From: CAVDAL01 sp963606965
GTDB lineage: Bacteria; Actinomycetota; Coriobacteriia; Coriobacteriales; QAMH01
Length of the DNA: 64,000 nucleotides
Assembly (NCBI GenBank): GCA_963606965.1
Contig: CAVDAL010000120.1
Span: 1 to 64,000, forward strand
Direction: 5' to 3'
The position numbers and the translations under genes were made by a program. Under the pieces are notes generated by a model that was given only the letters and a program-made list of their open reading frames with translations, searched no databases and was not told the origin of the DNA. Position 1 is the stretch's first letter. Each line of letters opens with the position of its first letter. This document shows, one piece after another, positions 50,958 through 59,869 of the stretch.

Positions 50958-50979
50958 GCTCGATTTTGCTTCATCGAGC
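50958..50979 (-). ncRNA. Hairpin 5' of the glycine aptamer
   Basis: GCTCGAT and ATCGAGC form a perfect 7-bp stem with an 8-base loop directly before the aptamer. In singlet glycine riboswitches a vestigial 'ghost' aptamer stacks on the active one; this hairpin is a candidate. Confidence 0.45.
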
Positions 50980-51035
50980 CTCTCTATAATACGGTTTTTA
51001 CTTATGGAGTTTTTATAGAAATGTATCTTTATAAG

Positions 51036-51791
51036 CTAAACGGCAAGCTCAAGTGCTATTGGACAGTGGTCGCTTCCAAAGATATCATCGCAGATTTCAA
51101 CATTTTTGATGCTGTCTTTTAATGATTCGCTCACCAAAAAATAGTCAATGCGCCATCCAACATTGCGCTGTCTTGCGCCGCCACGATAACTCCACCATGA
51201 ATATTTGTCGCATGTTTCAGGGTTAATAAAACGCCATGTGTCAATGAAACCAGCAGATAAAAGCTGCGTCATTTTCCCGCGCTCTTCATCTGAAAATCCA
51301 GCATTGCCTATGTTTTGTTTTGGCCTTGCAAGGTCAATTTCTTCATGAGCAACATTCATATCGCCACAAACGACAACGCCCTTTTTCTTTGAAAGTTCGC
51401 ACAAGAATTTGCGGAATTCATCTTCAAATTCACACCTAAAATCTATCCTTGCAAGTTCATTTTGAGCGTTTGGAGTATAAACACAAACAAAGAAGAAATT
51501 GTCGAATTCTAATGTTGTAACTCTGCCTTCCGCATCGAACTTTTCAACGCCTATTCCATGCATAACATTTAAAGGTTCGCGCTTTGAAAAAACAGCCGTA
51601 CCAGAATACCCAGGCTTTATTGCATAGCTCCAGTAATCAAAATAATCTCCAAAATCAATAGGGTTTTGACCTTCTTGAAGCTTTGTTTCTTGGATTGCAA
51701 ATATGTCTGCGTCAAAGTCATCGAAAATCTTTGCAAAGCCTTTTTTTGCAATTGCTCGCAAGCCATTAACATTCCATGATACAAATTTCAT
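51036..51791 (-). CDS. xthA: Exodeoxyribonuclease III
   Basis: AP endonuclease/3'-5' exonuclease of base-excision repair. EEP fold, 251 residues, with SWNVNGLRA, IQETKLQ (metal Glu), GYSGTAVFSK, GDMNVAHEEIDL and GSDHCPIALEL (catalytic Asp-His). Lies 33 bases after the SpoU methylase gene upstream. Confidence 0.92.
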   Translation of the reverse strand: MKFVSWNVNGLRAIAKKGFAKIFDDFDADIFAIQETKLQEGQNPIDFGDYFDYWSYAIKPGYSGTAVFSKREPLNVMHGIGVEKFDAEGRVTTLEFDNFFFVCVYTPNAQNELARIDFRCEFEDEFRKFLCELSKKKGVVVCGDMNVAHEEIDLARPKQNIGNAGFSDEERGKMTQLLSAGFIDTWRFINPETCDKYSWWSYRGGARQRNVGWRIDYFLVSESLKDSIKNVEICDDIFGSDHCPIALELAV

Positions 51792-51824
51792 TGCTCTACC
51801 CTTCTTTGCTTCCTTACCGCTATA

Positions 51825-52652
51825 TTAACGCTGCCCAAGTTCCCAAAAAGCAATAGCTGCACAAGCTGCAACATTAAGCGAATCCACTCCATGACCCATT
51901 GGTATTTTTACTACATAATCACACAGTTGTATAGTCTGCGGCTTTAAACCATAACCTTCAGCGCCAAACAAAAGTGCAAGCTTTTCTTCATTCTTTAATG
52001 CAACATCATCGATAGAAATTGAATTATCTTCCAACGCCATAGCGGCTGTTTTAAAGCCATGCTCTTTTAGTTGTAAAAAACTAGGCAGCGGCCAATCAGC
52101 TGTAGATGTGCCAATGCGCGTCCATGGAATTTGAAAAACTGAACCCATAGAAACTCTTGCAGCTCGTCTAAAAAGCGGGTCGCAACATGTTGGAGAAAGA
52201 AGCAACGCATCCATATTTAAAGCAGCTGCTGCACGAAAAATAGAACCAATATTTGTATGATTGTTCACATCTTCGATTAAACCAATTCTTTTTGCTCCGC
52301 GCAAAACTTCATCAATACTTTTCATCTTTGGTCTGCGCATTGCGCCTAAAACACCGCGCGTCAATTTATAACCAGTAAGATCAGTCAAAATTCCACGCGG
52401 ACCCACATAACATGGAATATCAGGACATCTTTCAATAATTTCTGCAGCGTCACTATATGCATGTTTTTCTTCCATCAAAAAAGCAATAGGTTCAATTCCA
52501 GCATTCATTGCACGCGTTATAACCTTTGGACTTTCAGCAATAAATAAGCCTTTTTCAGGTTCAAGTTTATTGCGAAGTTGAGGTTCTGTAAGATGGATAA
52601 ACATCTCTACGCGCGGGTCATCTGCCGACTCTATTTCAATGATATTTGACAT
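51825..52652 (-). CDS. SpoU/TrmH-family RNA methyltransferase
   Basis: 2'-O-methylase of rRNA or tRNA; target not deducible. The 275 residues have an N-terminal substrate-binding domain (KGLFIAESPKVITRAM) and a SPOUT domain with EDVNNHTNIGSIFRAAAAL, LLFGAEGYGL and IPMGHGVDSLNVAACAAI. Knot residues are conserved. Confidence 0.85.
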   Translation of the reverse strand: MSNIIEIESADDPRVEMFIHLTEPQLRNKLEPEKGLFIAESPKVITRAMNAGIEPIAFLMEEKHAYSDAAEIIERCPDIPCYVGPRGILTDLTGYKLTRGVLGAMRRPKMKSIDEVLRGAKRIGLIEDVNNHTNIGSIFRAAAALNMDALLLSPTCCDPLFRRAARVSMGSVFQIPWTRIGTSTADWPLPSFLQLKEHGFKTAAMALEDNSISIDDVALKNEEKLALLFGAEGYGLKPQTIQLCDYVVKIPMGHGVDSLNVAACAAIAFWELGQR

Positions 52653-52696
52653 AAAACTGTATTGCTTTCTTGAATGTTATTAACAAATTGTTGTAG

Positions 52697-52735
52697 AGAA
52701 AAGCCGCCTTGCACTCCTGTGTAGCGCAAGGCGGC
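52697..52735 (-). terminator. Terminator of the rubrerythrin gene
   Basis: GCCGCCTTGC / GCAAGGCGGC, a 10-bp perfect stem with a 13-base loop, followed by TTTTCTCT on the minus strand. Confidence 0.85.
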
Positions 52736-52754
52736 CTAAAGTCAAAATTAAAAA

Positions 52755-53294
52755 TTAGAAGTTTTCATTATAAAGCTCAAAATATTTCTTTGGATGAGCG
52801 CATACTGGGCAAACTTCTGGAGCTTTTGGACCAACAACAATATGGCCGCAATTTGTGCAAATCCAAATTGCGTCTCCGTCACGGCTAAAGACAAGTCCTT
52901 CTTCAATATTTGTGATTAGTTTGCGATAGCGTTCTTCATGGCGTTTTTCAATCTGTCCAACCATTTCAAACTTAGCAGCAATTTCATCAAAGCCTTCTTC
53001 ACGAGCTTCAGCAGCCATGCGATCATACATGTCTGTCCACTCAAAATTTTCACCATTTGCAGCATCATCTAAATTTGCAGGAGTTTCAGGAATTGCACCA
53101 CCATGCAAATATTTAAACCAAACTTTTGCATGTTCTTTTTCATTTAAAGCAGTTTCTGTAAAAAGGTTTGCAATCTGCACATAACCTTCATCTTTTGCTT
53201 TTGAGGCATAATAAAGATATTTTGTATGAGCCTGTGACTCGCCTGCAAAAGCATCCATTAAATTTTTCTCTGTTTTAGTTCCTTTTAATTCCAT
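52755..53294 (-). CDS. rbr: Rubrerythrin
   Basis: NADH-linked peroxidase for oxygen defence in anaerobes. An N-terminal diiron four-helix bundle (FAGESQAHTKYLYYA, NEKEHAKVWF, EKRHEERYRKL) precedes a C-terminal rubredoxin domain with CTNCGHIVVG and CPVCAHPKKYF. Length 179, normal. Strong GAGAGGAG site. Confidence 0.93.
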   Translation of the reverse strand: MELKGTKTEKNLMDAFAGESQAHTKYLYYASKAKDEGYVQIANLFTETALNEKEHAKVWFKYLHGGAIPETPANLDDAANGENFEWTDMYDRMAAEAREEGFDEIAAKFEMVGQIEKRHEERYRKLITNIEEGLVFSRDGDAIWICTNCGHIVVGPKAPEVCPVCAHPKKYFELYNENF

Positions 53295-53341
53295 CGGTAG
53301 CTCCTCTCTTGTTATTAAAAATTACGCGGATGGAACGCCTA

Positions 53342-54259
53342 TTAGGATATCGCATTTATGTCGTAAGGTGTTGTCTGATAGACATAATAATTTAGCCAAT
53401 TACTATATAAAAGATTTGCATGCGCGCGCCAGCTGTTTTTAATGCCCTTTTCAGGATTGTCATCCACATAATAATTTTTAGGAATTTCAGGACTCAGACC
53501 TGCATCAATGTCGCGCAAGTATTCTTCTTGCAAAGTTGTTGTGTCATATTCTGCATGCCCAGTTATAAAGACTTGTTTGCCTTTATCTGTCATAATCGCA
53601 AAAATTCCAGCTTCATCAGAAGAAGCCAAAATTTTTAATTCCTTGCAAGCTTCAATATCCTCACGCTTGTTGCCAGTATTTCTTGAATGCGGCATCATGA
53701 AGCAGTCATCTGCCCCGCGAAAAAGCATAGTGTTCGGCCTATCAATTGTATGAGGATAAACACCGTGAATGCGCTGCGGAAGTTCATATTTATCAATTCC
53801 ATAATGATAATAAAGTGCAGCTTGCGCTCCCCAACAAATATGAAATGTGCTTGTAACATGCGACTTTGACCATTCAAAAATTTCACAAAGCTCATCCCAA
53901 TAATCCACATCTTCAAAATGCAAATTTTCTACTGGTGCGCCCGTGATAATCATTCCATCAAAATTTTGTGAAGAAATTTCATCAAATGTTTGATAAAAAG
54001 CAAGCATATGTTCTTGCGAAACATTTTTTGCGACATGACTTTTTAATTGCATCAAAGTGAGCTCAACCTGCAGTGGAGTATTTCCGACAAGTCTAGCTAT
54101 CTGAGTTTCTGTGCGTATTTTTGTTGGCATCAAATTCAAAAGCAAAACTTTTAGAGTACGAATATCTTGCGTTAACGCACGTGTCTGCGTCATCACAAAG
54201 ATATTTTCACTCTCTAAAACTTCTGTTGCAGGAAGCGCATTTGGAATTTTGATAGGCAC
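53342..54259 (-). CDS. metA: MetA-family homoserine O-acyltransferase, predicted acetyl-CoA type
   Basis: Activates homoserine for methionine synthesis. Class I glutamine-amidotransferase-like fold, 305 residues: LMPTKIRTETQIARL, FDGMIITGAPVENLHFEDVD, FHICWGAQAALYYHYGI (nucleophile Cys) and GHAEYD. The residue equivalent to E. coli Gly111 is Glu (GAPVENL), the signature of acetyl-CoA-using MetA enzymes such as the Bacillus form. GTG start with AAGGAG; 9 bases after dnaJ. Confidence 0.9.
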   Translation of the reverse strand: MPIKIPNALPATEVLESENIFVMTQTRALTQDIRTLKVLLLNLMPTKIRTETQIARLVGNTPLQVELTLMQLKSHVAKNVSQEHMLAFYQTFDEISSQNFDGMIITGAPVENLHFEDVDYWDELCEIFEWSKSHVTSTFHICWGAQAALYYHYGIDKYELPQRIHGVYPHTIDRPNTMLFRGADDCFMMPHSRNTGNKREDIEACKELKILASSDEAGIFAIMTDKGKQVFITGHAEYDTTTLQEEYLRDIDAGLSPEIPKNYYVDDNPEKGIKNSWRAHANLLYSNWLNYYVYQTTPYDINAIS

Positions 54260-54268
54260 AAAAACTCC

Positions 54269-55378
54269 TTAGTCGCTATTCAAAGGAATCCTTGTCCCGG
54301 ATGTTTCATCGCTAATTTCATTCAAAAGTTCTTTGAAATGTTTTTCAGCTTTCTTTGAAAGTTTGCGAGGAACATCAACTCCAACATGAACAAATAAATC
54401 GCCACGAATTTTTGTCTTGCGAAACCTTGGCATGCCATAACCTTTAATGCGCACAACCTGATTTGGCTGGCAACCTGCAGGAATTTCAACATCAACTTCT
54501 TCATCAGGCATTATGCCTTCAATTTTAATTGTTGTACCAAGTGCAGCCTGAGCAACATTAACCTTTGCACGAACATGCAAGTTGTCGCCTTCACGTTCAA
54601 AATATTCATCAGGTTCAATGCGAACAGTAACCAAAAGGTCGCCACTTGAAGCACCATTCATGCCAGCTTCGCCCTTATTTGGAACGCGCATCTGCTGACC
54701 ATCGCGTAAACCTTGCGGGATATCAATTGATAAATGTTCGCGATCAGGAACTCTGCCTTGGCCGCCACATTCAGGGCACGGGTTGCTAATAACAGAACCA
54801 CTACCACCGCAATCTGGACAAGTGCTAGCTGTTTGCATATCGCCCAAGAACGTATGCTGAACACTCATAACGCGACCCTGACCATGGCATGTTGAACATG
54901 TTGTTTCACCACTGCCATCTGCACTGCCGCTAGCATCGCATTCTTCACATGGAACAAGTCGTTCATATGCAATATCTTTTGTGGCGCCAGTTGCAGCTTC
55001 TTGCAAAGTCAAACGCAAACCTATTGCCATATCGCGGCCATCTTTACGCATGCCAGCGGCACCACGGCCTCCCATGCCGCCAAAAAAGCTACTAAATATG
55101 TCGCTCATTCCGCCAAAAATATCGCTCATATCAACAGCATAGCCACCAAAACCTCCGCCAGCTTCTGGCGGATTGCCACTGCGGTCATACATTGCCTTTT
55201 TTTGCGGATTGGATAAACAGTCATATGCTTCATTTAGCTCTTTGAAGCGATCTTCAGCATCCGGTGCCTTGTTGACATCAGGATGCAATTCACGAGCCTT
55301 CTTTCGAAAAGCACGCTTGATATCCTTTTCTGAAGCGTTACGCTCAACGCCTAATATGTCATAGTATTCGTAAGCCAA
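54269..55378 (-). CDS. dnaJ: Chaperone DnaJ (type I)
   Basis: Hsp40 co-chaperone of DnaK. J domain with HPDVNK, a Gly/Phe-rich stretch with GGMGGRGAAG, four CxxCxGxG-type repeats (CEECDASG, CSTCHGQG, CPDCGGSG, CPECGGQG) and a C-terminal substrate domain. 369 residues. TTG start at 55378 with GGGGG upstream. No dnaK or grpE beside it. Confidence 0.92.
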   Translation of the reverse strand: MAYEYYDILGVERNASEKDIKRAFRKKARELHPDVNKAPDAEDRFKELNEAYDCLSNPQKKAMYDRSGNPPEAGGGFGGYAVDMSDIFGGMSDIFSSFFGGMGGRGAAGMRKDGRDMAIGLRLTLQEAATGATKDIAYERLVPCEECDASGSADGSGETTCSTCHGQGRVMSVQHTFLGDMQTASTCPDCGGSGSVISNPCPECGGQGRVPDREHLSIDIPQGLRDGQQMRVPNKGEAGMNGASSGDLLVTVRIEPDEYFEREGDNLHVRAKVNVAQAALGTTIKIEGIMPDEEVDVEIPAGCQPNQVVRIKGYGMPRFRKTKIRGDLFVHVGVDVPRKLSKKAEKHFKELLNEISDETSGTRIPLNSD

Positions 55379-55479
55379 AATATCCCCCGAAAAAGCATTA
55401 TTATTTTTTGCTCATTAAAAGAACTTTCCTATTTTCTATTACATCGGGCAAAACGGCTATAAATGTTTCCTATCTGTCA

Positions 55480-56697
55480 CTAACTCGCAAGATTGATGAC
55501 GCTTGCAAAGATTTCATTGCCACAAAGCCAACCTTTAGCGGTAGGAATGAAGCTTTTCTCTTTTTGAATAATCAGATTTTTCTCTTGCAAATCTTGCAAA
55601 ACATTATGCAATTCAGGGACATAATCTATTACTTTTTCAAGCAAAACTGAGTCAGGACCCATGCTCATGCGAAAGCCTAGCATCACATCTTCAAGCAATG
55701 CTTCTTTTTGTGATAATAATTCACATTCGACAGCAGGCTTTGCATTTGTTTTGATGAAATTTTCAATATTATCTGATACCTTAAAGCGAATTCTTGCTGC
55801 ATCTTCATGCTGCGCCAATTCAAGGTTAAAGCTTTCATTTTCTTCAAATATGCCAGCCTGCAAACATAAAAAATATTCATCACTTGTCATCATGCTTGAA
55901 CTAACAGCGCCAAGGCCAAGATAAGATTTTCCAGTCCAATAAGAAATATTATGTTTTGATTCATATCCAGGCAATGCATAAGATGCTACTTCATAGCGCT
56001 CAAATCCAGCAGCTTCCAAAACATCTTTTGCGCAAAGCATCATGTCTGCCTGCATATCTTCAGATGCAACGCTGCATTCTCCCCGCTCAACAGCTTTATC
56101 TAAAGGCGTGCCAGTTTCAACAGTTAATGGATAAATGCTGATATGCTTAAGCCCAGTTTCCAAAGCACTATTCAGGCTTTGCTCCCATGATTCAATATTT
56201 TGAGTCTGTGCTCCGCAAATTAAGTCCAAGCTAAAGTTGTCAAAGCGCGTTTTTATTGCTGATATAGCATCAAATATTGCCTGCGAGTTATGAACGCGCC
56301 CATAAAAACGCAAATCTTTATCATTAAAACTCTGAGCACCAAGGCTTATGCGGTCAACGCCCAATGCATATAAATCTTTGACTATGCGTTCATCTATAGA
56401 ATCTGGATTAGCCTCTAACGTAAATTCTTCAATCTGTTCAAGATTTATTGAAAGCGACAACAGATAAATAAGACTAGAGAGCCTGCGTGAACCAAGATAT
56501 GTTGGAGTACCGCCGCCTATATAAATTGTCTTTAAATCTCCGAAAAGGCCTGCTCTTGACGCACGACGTATCTGCAAAGAAAGCGCATTTACATATGCAT
56601 CCATTAATGCATCATCATTACATGCTTGCGTTTCAAAATCACAATAAAAGCAGCGCTTTTTACAAAATGGGATATGAATATATAAAGCTTCAATCAT
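55480..56697 (-). CDS. hemW: Heme chaperone HemW-like radical SAM protein
   Basis: Coproporphyrinogen oxidase-like family that delivers heme in characterised members. It has IHIPFCKKRCFYCDF (CxxxCxxC) at the N-terminus, YIGGGTPTYLGS, RISLGAQSF and a SYWTGKSYLGLGAVSS core. Clear HemW-family length of about 405 residues. I start at ATG 56697 (MIEALYIH), overlapping dusB by 8 bases; the longer frame has no site. No heme biosynthesis genes are nearby. Confidence 0.88.
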   Translation of the reverse strand: MIEALYIHIPFCKKRCFYCDFETQACNDDALMDAYVNALSLQIRRASRAGLFGDLKTIYIGGGTPTYLGSRRLSSLIYLLSLSINLEQIEEFTLEANPDSIDERIVKDLYALGVDRISLGAQSFNDKDLRFYGRVHNSQAIFDAISAIKTRFDNFSLDLICGAQTQNIESWEQSLNSALETGLKHISIYPLTVETGTPLDKAVERGECSVASEDMQADMMLCAKDVLEAAGFERYEVASYALPGYESKHNISYWTGKSYLGLGAVSSSMMTSDEYFLCLQAGIFEENESFNLELAQHEDAARIRFKVSDNIENFIKTNAKPAVECELLSQKEALLEDVMLGFRMSMGPDSVLLEKVIDYVPELHNVLQDLQEKNLIIQKEKSFIPTAKGWLCGNEIFASVINLAS

Positions 56698-57610
56698 TGA
56701 GCAAACCTTCAAAATCTTCATAACTTGTGCATTGCGACAATGCGCGCCTGAACTGTGCCGCACCGCTAATTCCATGCGCATATGCAGCAAATTGTGAACG
56801 CAGCGGAGTCAAATGTTCGCTGCCAAAAAATTGCACATAAAGGTGCAAATGTTCACGCATGCAGGCAAGCCTCTCTTCTTTGCTTGGAATTTTATTTTCA
56901 AAAATCCAAGGATTACCGCGAGCACCCCTGGCAGCCATAACGGCATCAGCTCCGGTTTGTTCCATCATCTTTTGTGCATCATCAAAAGAATAAATATCGC
57001 CAGAGCCAATAACTGGAATTTCGCATGCTGCTTTCACCTGCGCAATTATGCTCCAATCAGCTTTGCCTGAATACATCTGCTTTGACGTGCGGCCATGAAT
57101 AGCAACAGCTGCAGCCCCTGCTTCTTGCAGGCGCAAAGCAAAATCAACAGCATTGACACTTTGACTATCCCATCCGCTTCTGAATTTAGCTGTGACTGCA
57201 ACATCAACATTTTTGCAAATTGATGAAATAATTTCTGCTGCTTCGTCGGGAGTTTTCATTAATGCGCTGCCTTCATCTTTGCTCACAACTTTTTTAACTG
57301 GACAGCCCATATTCACATCAATAAAAGCTAGTTTAGAGCCCAGACGCCGCTGCACTGCATACGCCTGAGCAGCTAAAACATTTGGTTCATGTCCGAAAAG
57401 CTGAACTGCGATTTTTTCTTCTTCATCAGCAGGCTCGAGCAAGTCCCATGTATTTTTATTATCATATTCAAGGCCTTTTGCGCTGACCATTTCTGTATAT
57501 GTTAAAGCAGCGCCATGGCGTAAGCAAATTGTTCTAAAAGCTTTATCTGTGACGCCAGCCATAGGCGCCAATAACAACTTGCCCTTATATTCATTAAAAA
57601 AAGATGGCAT
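56690..57610 (-). CDS. dusB: tRNA-dihydrouridine synthase, DusB-like
   Basis: FMN enzyme that reduces uridine in the tRNA D-loop. It has LLLAPMAGVTDKAFR, AVQLFGHEP, VDVNMGCPVKKV (catalytic Cys in NMGCP), AVTAKFRSGW and VIGSGDIYSF. 306 residues from ATG 57610 (MPSFFNEY); the frame to 57649 would overlap lepA. It lies between lepA and hemW in the same orientation. Confidence 0.9.
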   Translation of the reverse strand: MPSFFNEYKGKLLLAPMAGVTDKAFRTICLRHGAALTYTEMVSAKGLEYDNKNTWDLLEPADEEEKIAVQLFGHEPNVLAAQAYAVQRRLGSKLAFIDVNMGCPVKKVVSKDEGSALMKTPDEAAEIISSICKNVDVAVTAKFRSGWDSQSVNAVDFALRLQEAGAAAVAIHGRTSKQMYSGKADWSIIAQVKAACEIPVIGSGDIYSFDDAQKMMEQTGADAVMAARGARGNPWIFENKIPSKEERLACMREHLHLYVQFFGSEHLTPLRSQFAAYAHGISGAAQFRRALSQCTSYEDFEGLLND

Positions 57611-57632
57611 TGTGCGCAAACGCCCCTTATCT

Positions 57633-59438
57633 TTAAGAGTCTTTATCAACCTTCAAAATAGCCATGAAAGCTTCTTGCGGGACTTCAACATTGCCAATAG
57701 ACTTCATCTTTTTCTTGCCAGCTTTTTGCTTTTCCAAAAGCTTGCGTTTGCGGCTGATATCGCCACCATAACACTTTGCTAAAACATCCTTACGCTTTGC
57801 TTTAACATTTGTTCTGGCTAGGACTCTGCTGCCTACCGCAGCTTGGATTGGCACTTCAAAAAGCTGCTGCGGAATAATCTCTTTTAACTTCACAGCTAAG
57901 TCATGACCGAGCCTGTACGCATTGTCTTTGTGAACAATAAAGCTTAAAGCGTCAACCGGGTTGCCAGAAAGCAAAATATCAAGCTTTACAAGTTCACTAG
58001 GCCTATATCCACAAATTTCATAATCAAGCGACGCATAGCCCTTCGTGCGGCTCTTTAATGAATCAAAAAAGTCCATTATCAATTCAGACAGTGGCATTTC
58101 AAATTTCAATTCAACAGTTGCCTGAGAAAGATATTGCATATTCTTAAAATTGCCGCGGCGCTGCGTTGCAAGCTCCATTACAGCACCAACATAATCAGGC
58201 GGGACAATTATTGAAGCTGTCAAATAAGGTTCTTCAATATGTTCAATGCGTGCCTGATCTGGCATATCCTGCGGAGAATGAACAATGAAATCTGTTCCGT
58301 CTGTGCAATAAACGCGATATTCAACACTTGGAGCTGTTGCAATCAAGTCAAGGTTAAATTCACGTTCGAGTCTTTCCTTAATAACTTCCATATGAAGCAA
58401 GCCTAAAAATCCAACGCGAAAACCAAAGCCCAAAGCATGGCTTGTCTCTGGCTCATAAACCAAGGCAGGATCATTTAAAACAAGTTTGTCTAATGCGTCA
58501 CGAAGCATTGGATATTGGTCTGCATCAATTGGGAAAATACCTGTATAAACCATTGGTTTAACATCGCGGTACCCCGGTAAAGCTTCATCTGTTCCATCTT
58601 TTTGAGTTGTTACAGTGTCACCAACTTTAACCATACTTGGGTCTTTTAAGCCAGTAACAAGATAGCCAACTTCACCAATTGTCAATTCATCAACTGGAGT
58701 TTCTGCTGGGCGACGAACGCCAACTTCTTCAACAAGGCAATTTTCTTCAGTTGCAAGAAAACGAATTTTGTCGCCCTTTTTTATTGAGCCATCAACAATA
58801 CGAATTAAAGCAACAACGCCTCTGTATGCATCAAAATATGAATCGAAAATCAAGGCCTTTAGTGGTGCATCTGCATTGCCTTTAGGGTGTGGGATTTTTT
58901 CAACAATTGCTTCAAGCAAATCTTCAACGCCAATGCCAGACTTGCCACTTGTTAAAATTGCTTCATCTGCTGGAATTGCAAGGCCTTCTTCAATTTCATT
59001 ACGAACTCGCTCGGGGTCTGCTGCAGGCAAATCAATTTTGTTAATTGCTGGGATAATTTCAAGATTTGCATTCATAGCCATCAAGGCATTTGCAACAGTT
59101 TGAGCTTCAACGCCTTGAGTAGCATCAACGACCAAAACAGCGCCTTCACACGCAGCCAAAGAACGGCTGACTTCATATGTGAAATCAACATGGCCAGGCG
59201 TATCAATCAAATTAAATTGATATGTATTTCCATCTTTTGCAGTATATAAAATGCAAACAGCCTGAGACTTGATTGTGATGCCACGCTCACGTTCAATGTC
59301 CATGCTGTCAAGCACTTGTTCAACCATGTCGCGCTCTGCAATTGTGTGAGTAAGTTGCAATACTCTATCAGCAAGAGTCGACTTTCCATGATCGATGTGT
59401 GCAATTATTGAAAAATTTCTGATAAATTTAGGTTCCAT
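57633..59438 (-). CDS. lepA: Elongation factor 4 (LepA)
   Basis: Ribosomal back-translocase GTPase. G1 AHIDHGKSTL, G2 RGITIKSQ, G3 DTPGHVDF and G4 NKIDLP are all canonical. EF-G-like domains III and V and the LepA-specific C-terminal domain (AKCYGGDISRKRKLL) are present; 601 residues. The ATG lies 9 bases after a TATAAT box, so a promoter here would give a near-leaderless mRNA. Confidence 0.95.
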   Translation of the reverse strand: MEPKFIRNFSIIAHIDHGKSTLADRVLQLTHTIAERDMVEQVLDSMDIERERGITIKSQAVCILYTAKDGNTYQFNLIDTPGHVDFTYEVSRSLAACEGAVLVVDATQGVEAQTVANALMAMNANLEIIPAINKIDLPAADPERVRNEIEEGLAIPADEAILTSGKSGIGVEDLLEAIVEKIPHPKGNADAPLKALIFDSYFDAYRGVVALIRIVDGSIKKGDKIRFLATEENCLVEEVGVRRPAETPVDELTIGEVGYLVTGLKDPSMVKVGDTVTTQKDGTDEALPGYRDVKPMVYTGIFPIDADQYPMLRDALDKLVLNDPALVYEPETSHALGFGFRVGFLGLLHMEVIKERLEREFNLDLIATAPSVEYRVYCTDGTDFIVHSPQDMPDQARIEHIEEPYLTASIIVPPDYVGAVMELATQRRGNFKNMQYLSQATVELKFEMPLSELIMDFFDSLKSRTKGYASLDYEICGYRPSELVKLDILLSGNPVDALSFIVHKDNAYRLGHDLAVKLKEIIPQQLFEVPIQAAVGSRVLARTNVKAKRKDVLAKCYGGDISRKRKLLEKQKAGKKKMKSIGNVEVPQEAFMAILKVDKDS

Positions 59439-59447
59439 AGCTTTTAC

Positions 59448-59453
59448 ATTATA
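59448..59453 (-). promoter_or_regulatory. -10 box at the lepA start
   Basis: TATAAT on the minus strand, 9 bases before the lepA ATG and abutting the U-tract of the rpsT terminator. A transcript would carry about 2-3 leader bases. No good -35. Confidence 0.45.
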
Positions 59454-59484
59454 TAAAAAACCGCCCCCTTTTGAGAGCGGTTTT
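59454..59484 (-). terminator. Terminator of rpsT
   Basis: AAAACCGC and GCGGTTTT (59457-59484) form a stem followed by TTTTTTATA on the minus strand. Confidence 0.8.
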
Positions 59485-59509
59485 TAATGTCTCGGTAAAG
59501 AGGAGCTTT

Positions 59510-59776
59510 TTAAGCTTGCATACCATTCACTTTGAGCATTACACCATGCTTGCGGTTAGCAGCTTGGTTTTTGTGAATGATCCCCTTTGAAGCAGCTTTG
59601 TCAAGCAAACGGCAAGCATGCTGTGCAGCCGATTTTGCAGCATCTACGTCTTTTGCAGCAACAGCTTCTTCTACACGACGGACAGCAGTTTTGAGTTCTG
59701 CTTTGCAGCTCTTGTTGCGCAGGCGCGCTTTTTCATTTGTCTTAATACGCTTCTTCTGAGATTTGATGTTTGCCAT
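59510..59776 (-). CDS. rpsT: 30S ribosomal protein S20
   Basis: 16S rRNA-binding primary assembly protein, 88 residues. The basic helical sequence ANIKSQKKRIKTNEKARLRN is the family start and KGIIHKNQAANRKHGVM the end. AAAGGAAAAGCC site before the ATG. Confidence 0.95.
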   Translation of the reverse strand: MANIKSQKKRIKTNEKARLRNKSCKAELKTAVRRVEEAVAAKDVDAAKSAAQHACRLLDKAASKGIIHKNQAANRKHGVMLKVNGMQA

Positions 59777-59841
59777 TTTTGGCTTTTCCTTTCAATATAA
59801 ACTTTTATTTCGTACAGTGGGAAATGTATCGAAACCACGAA

Positions 59842-59847
59842 ATCATA
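59842..59847 (-). promoter_or_regulatory. Extended -10 box of rpsT
   Basis: TGCTATGAT on the minus strand (TG-N-TATGAT), about 65 bases before rpsT; AAGACA 17 bases upstream is a weak -35. Confidence 0.4.
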
Positions 59848-59869
59848 GCACAGAACGCTTACATTGTCT

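Noticed and set aside
50855..50974. 40-residue N-terminal extension of the AGCS symporter
   Set aside because: The DNA is the glycine riboswitch. The apparent peptide reads through conserved aptamer bases.
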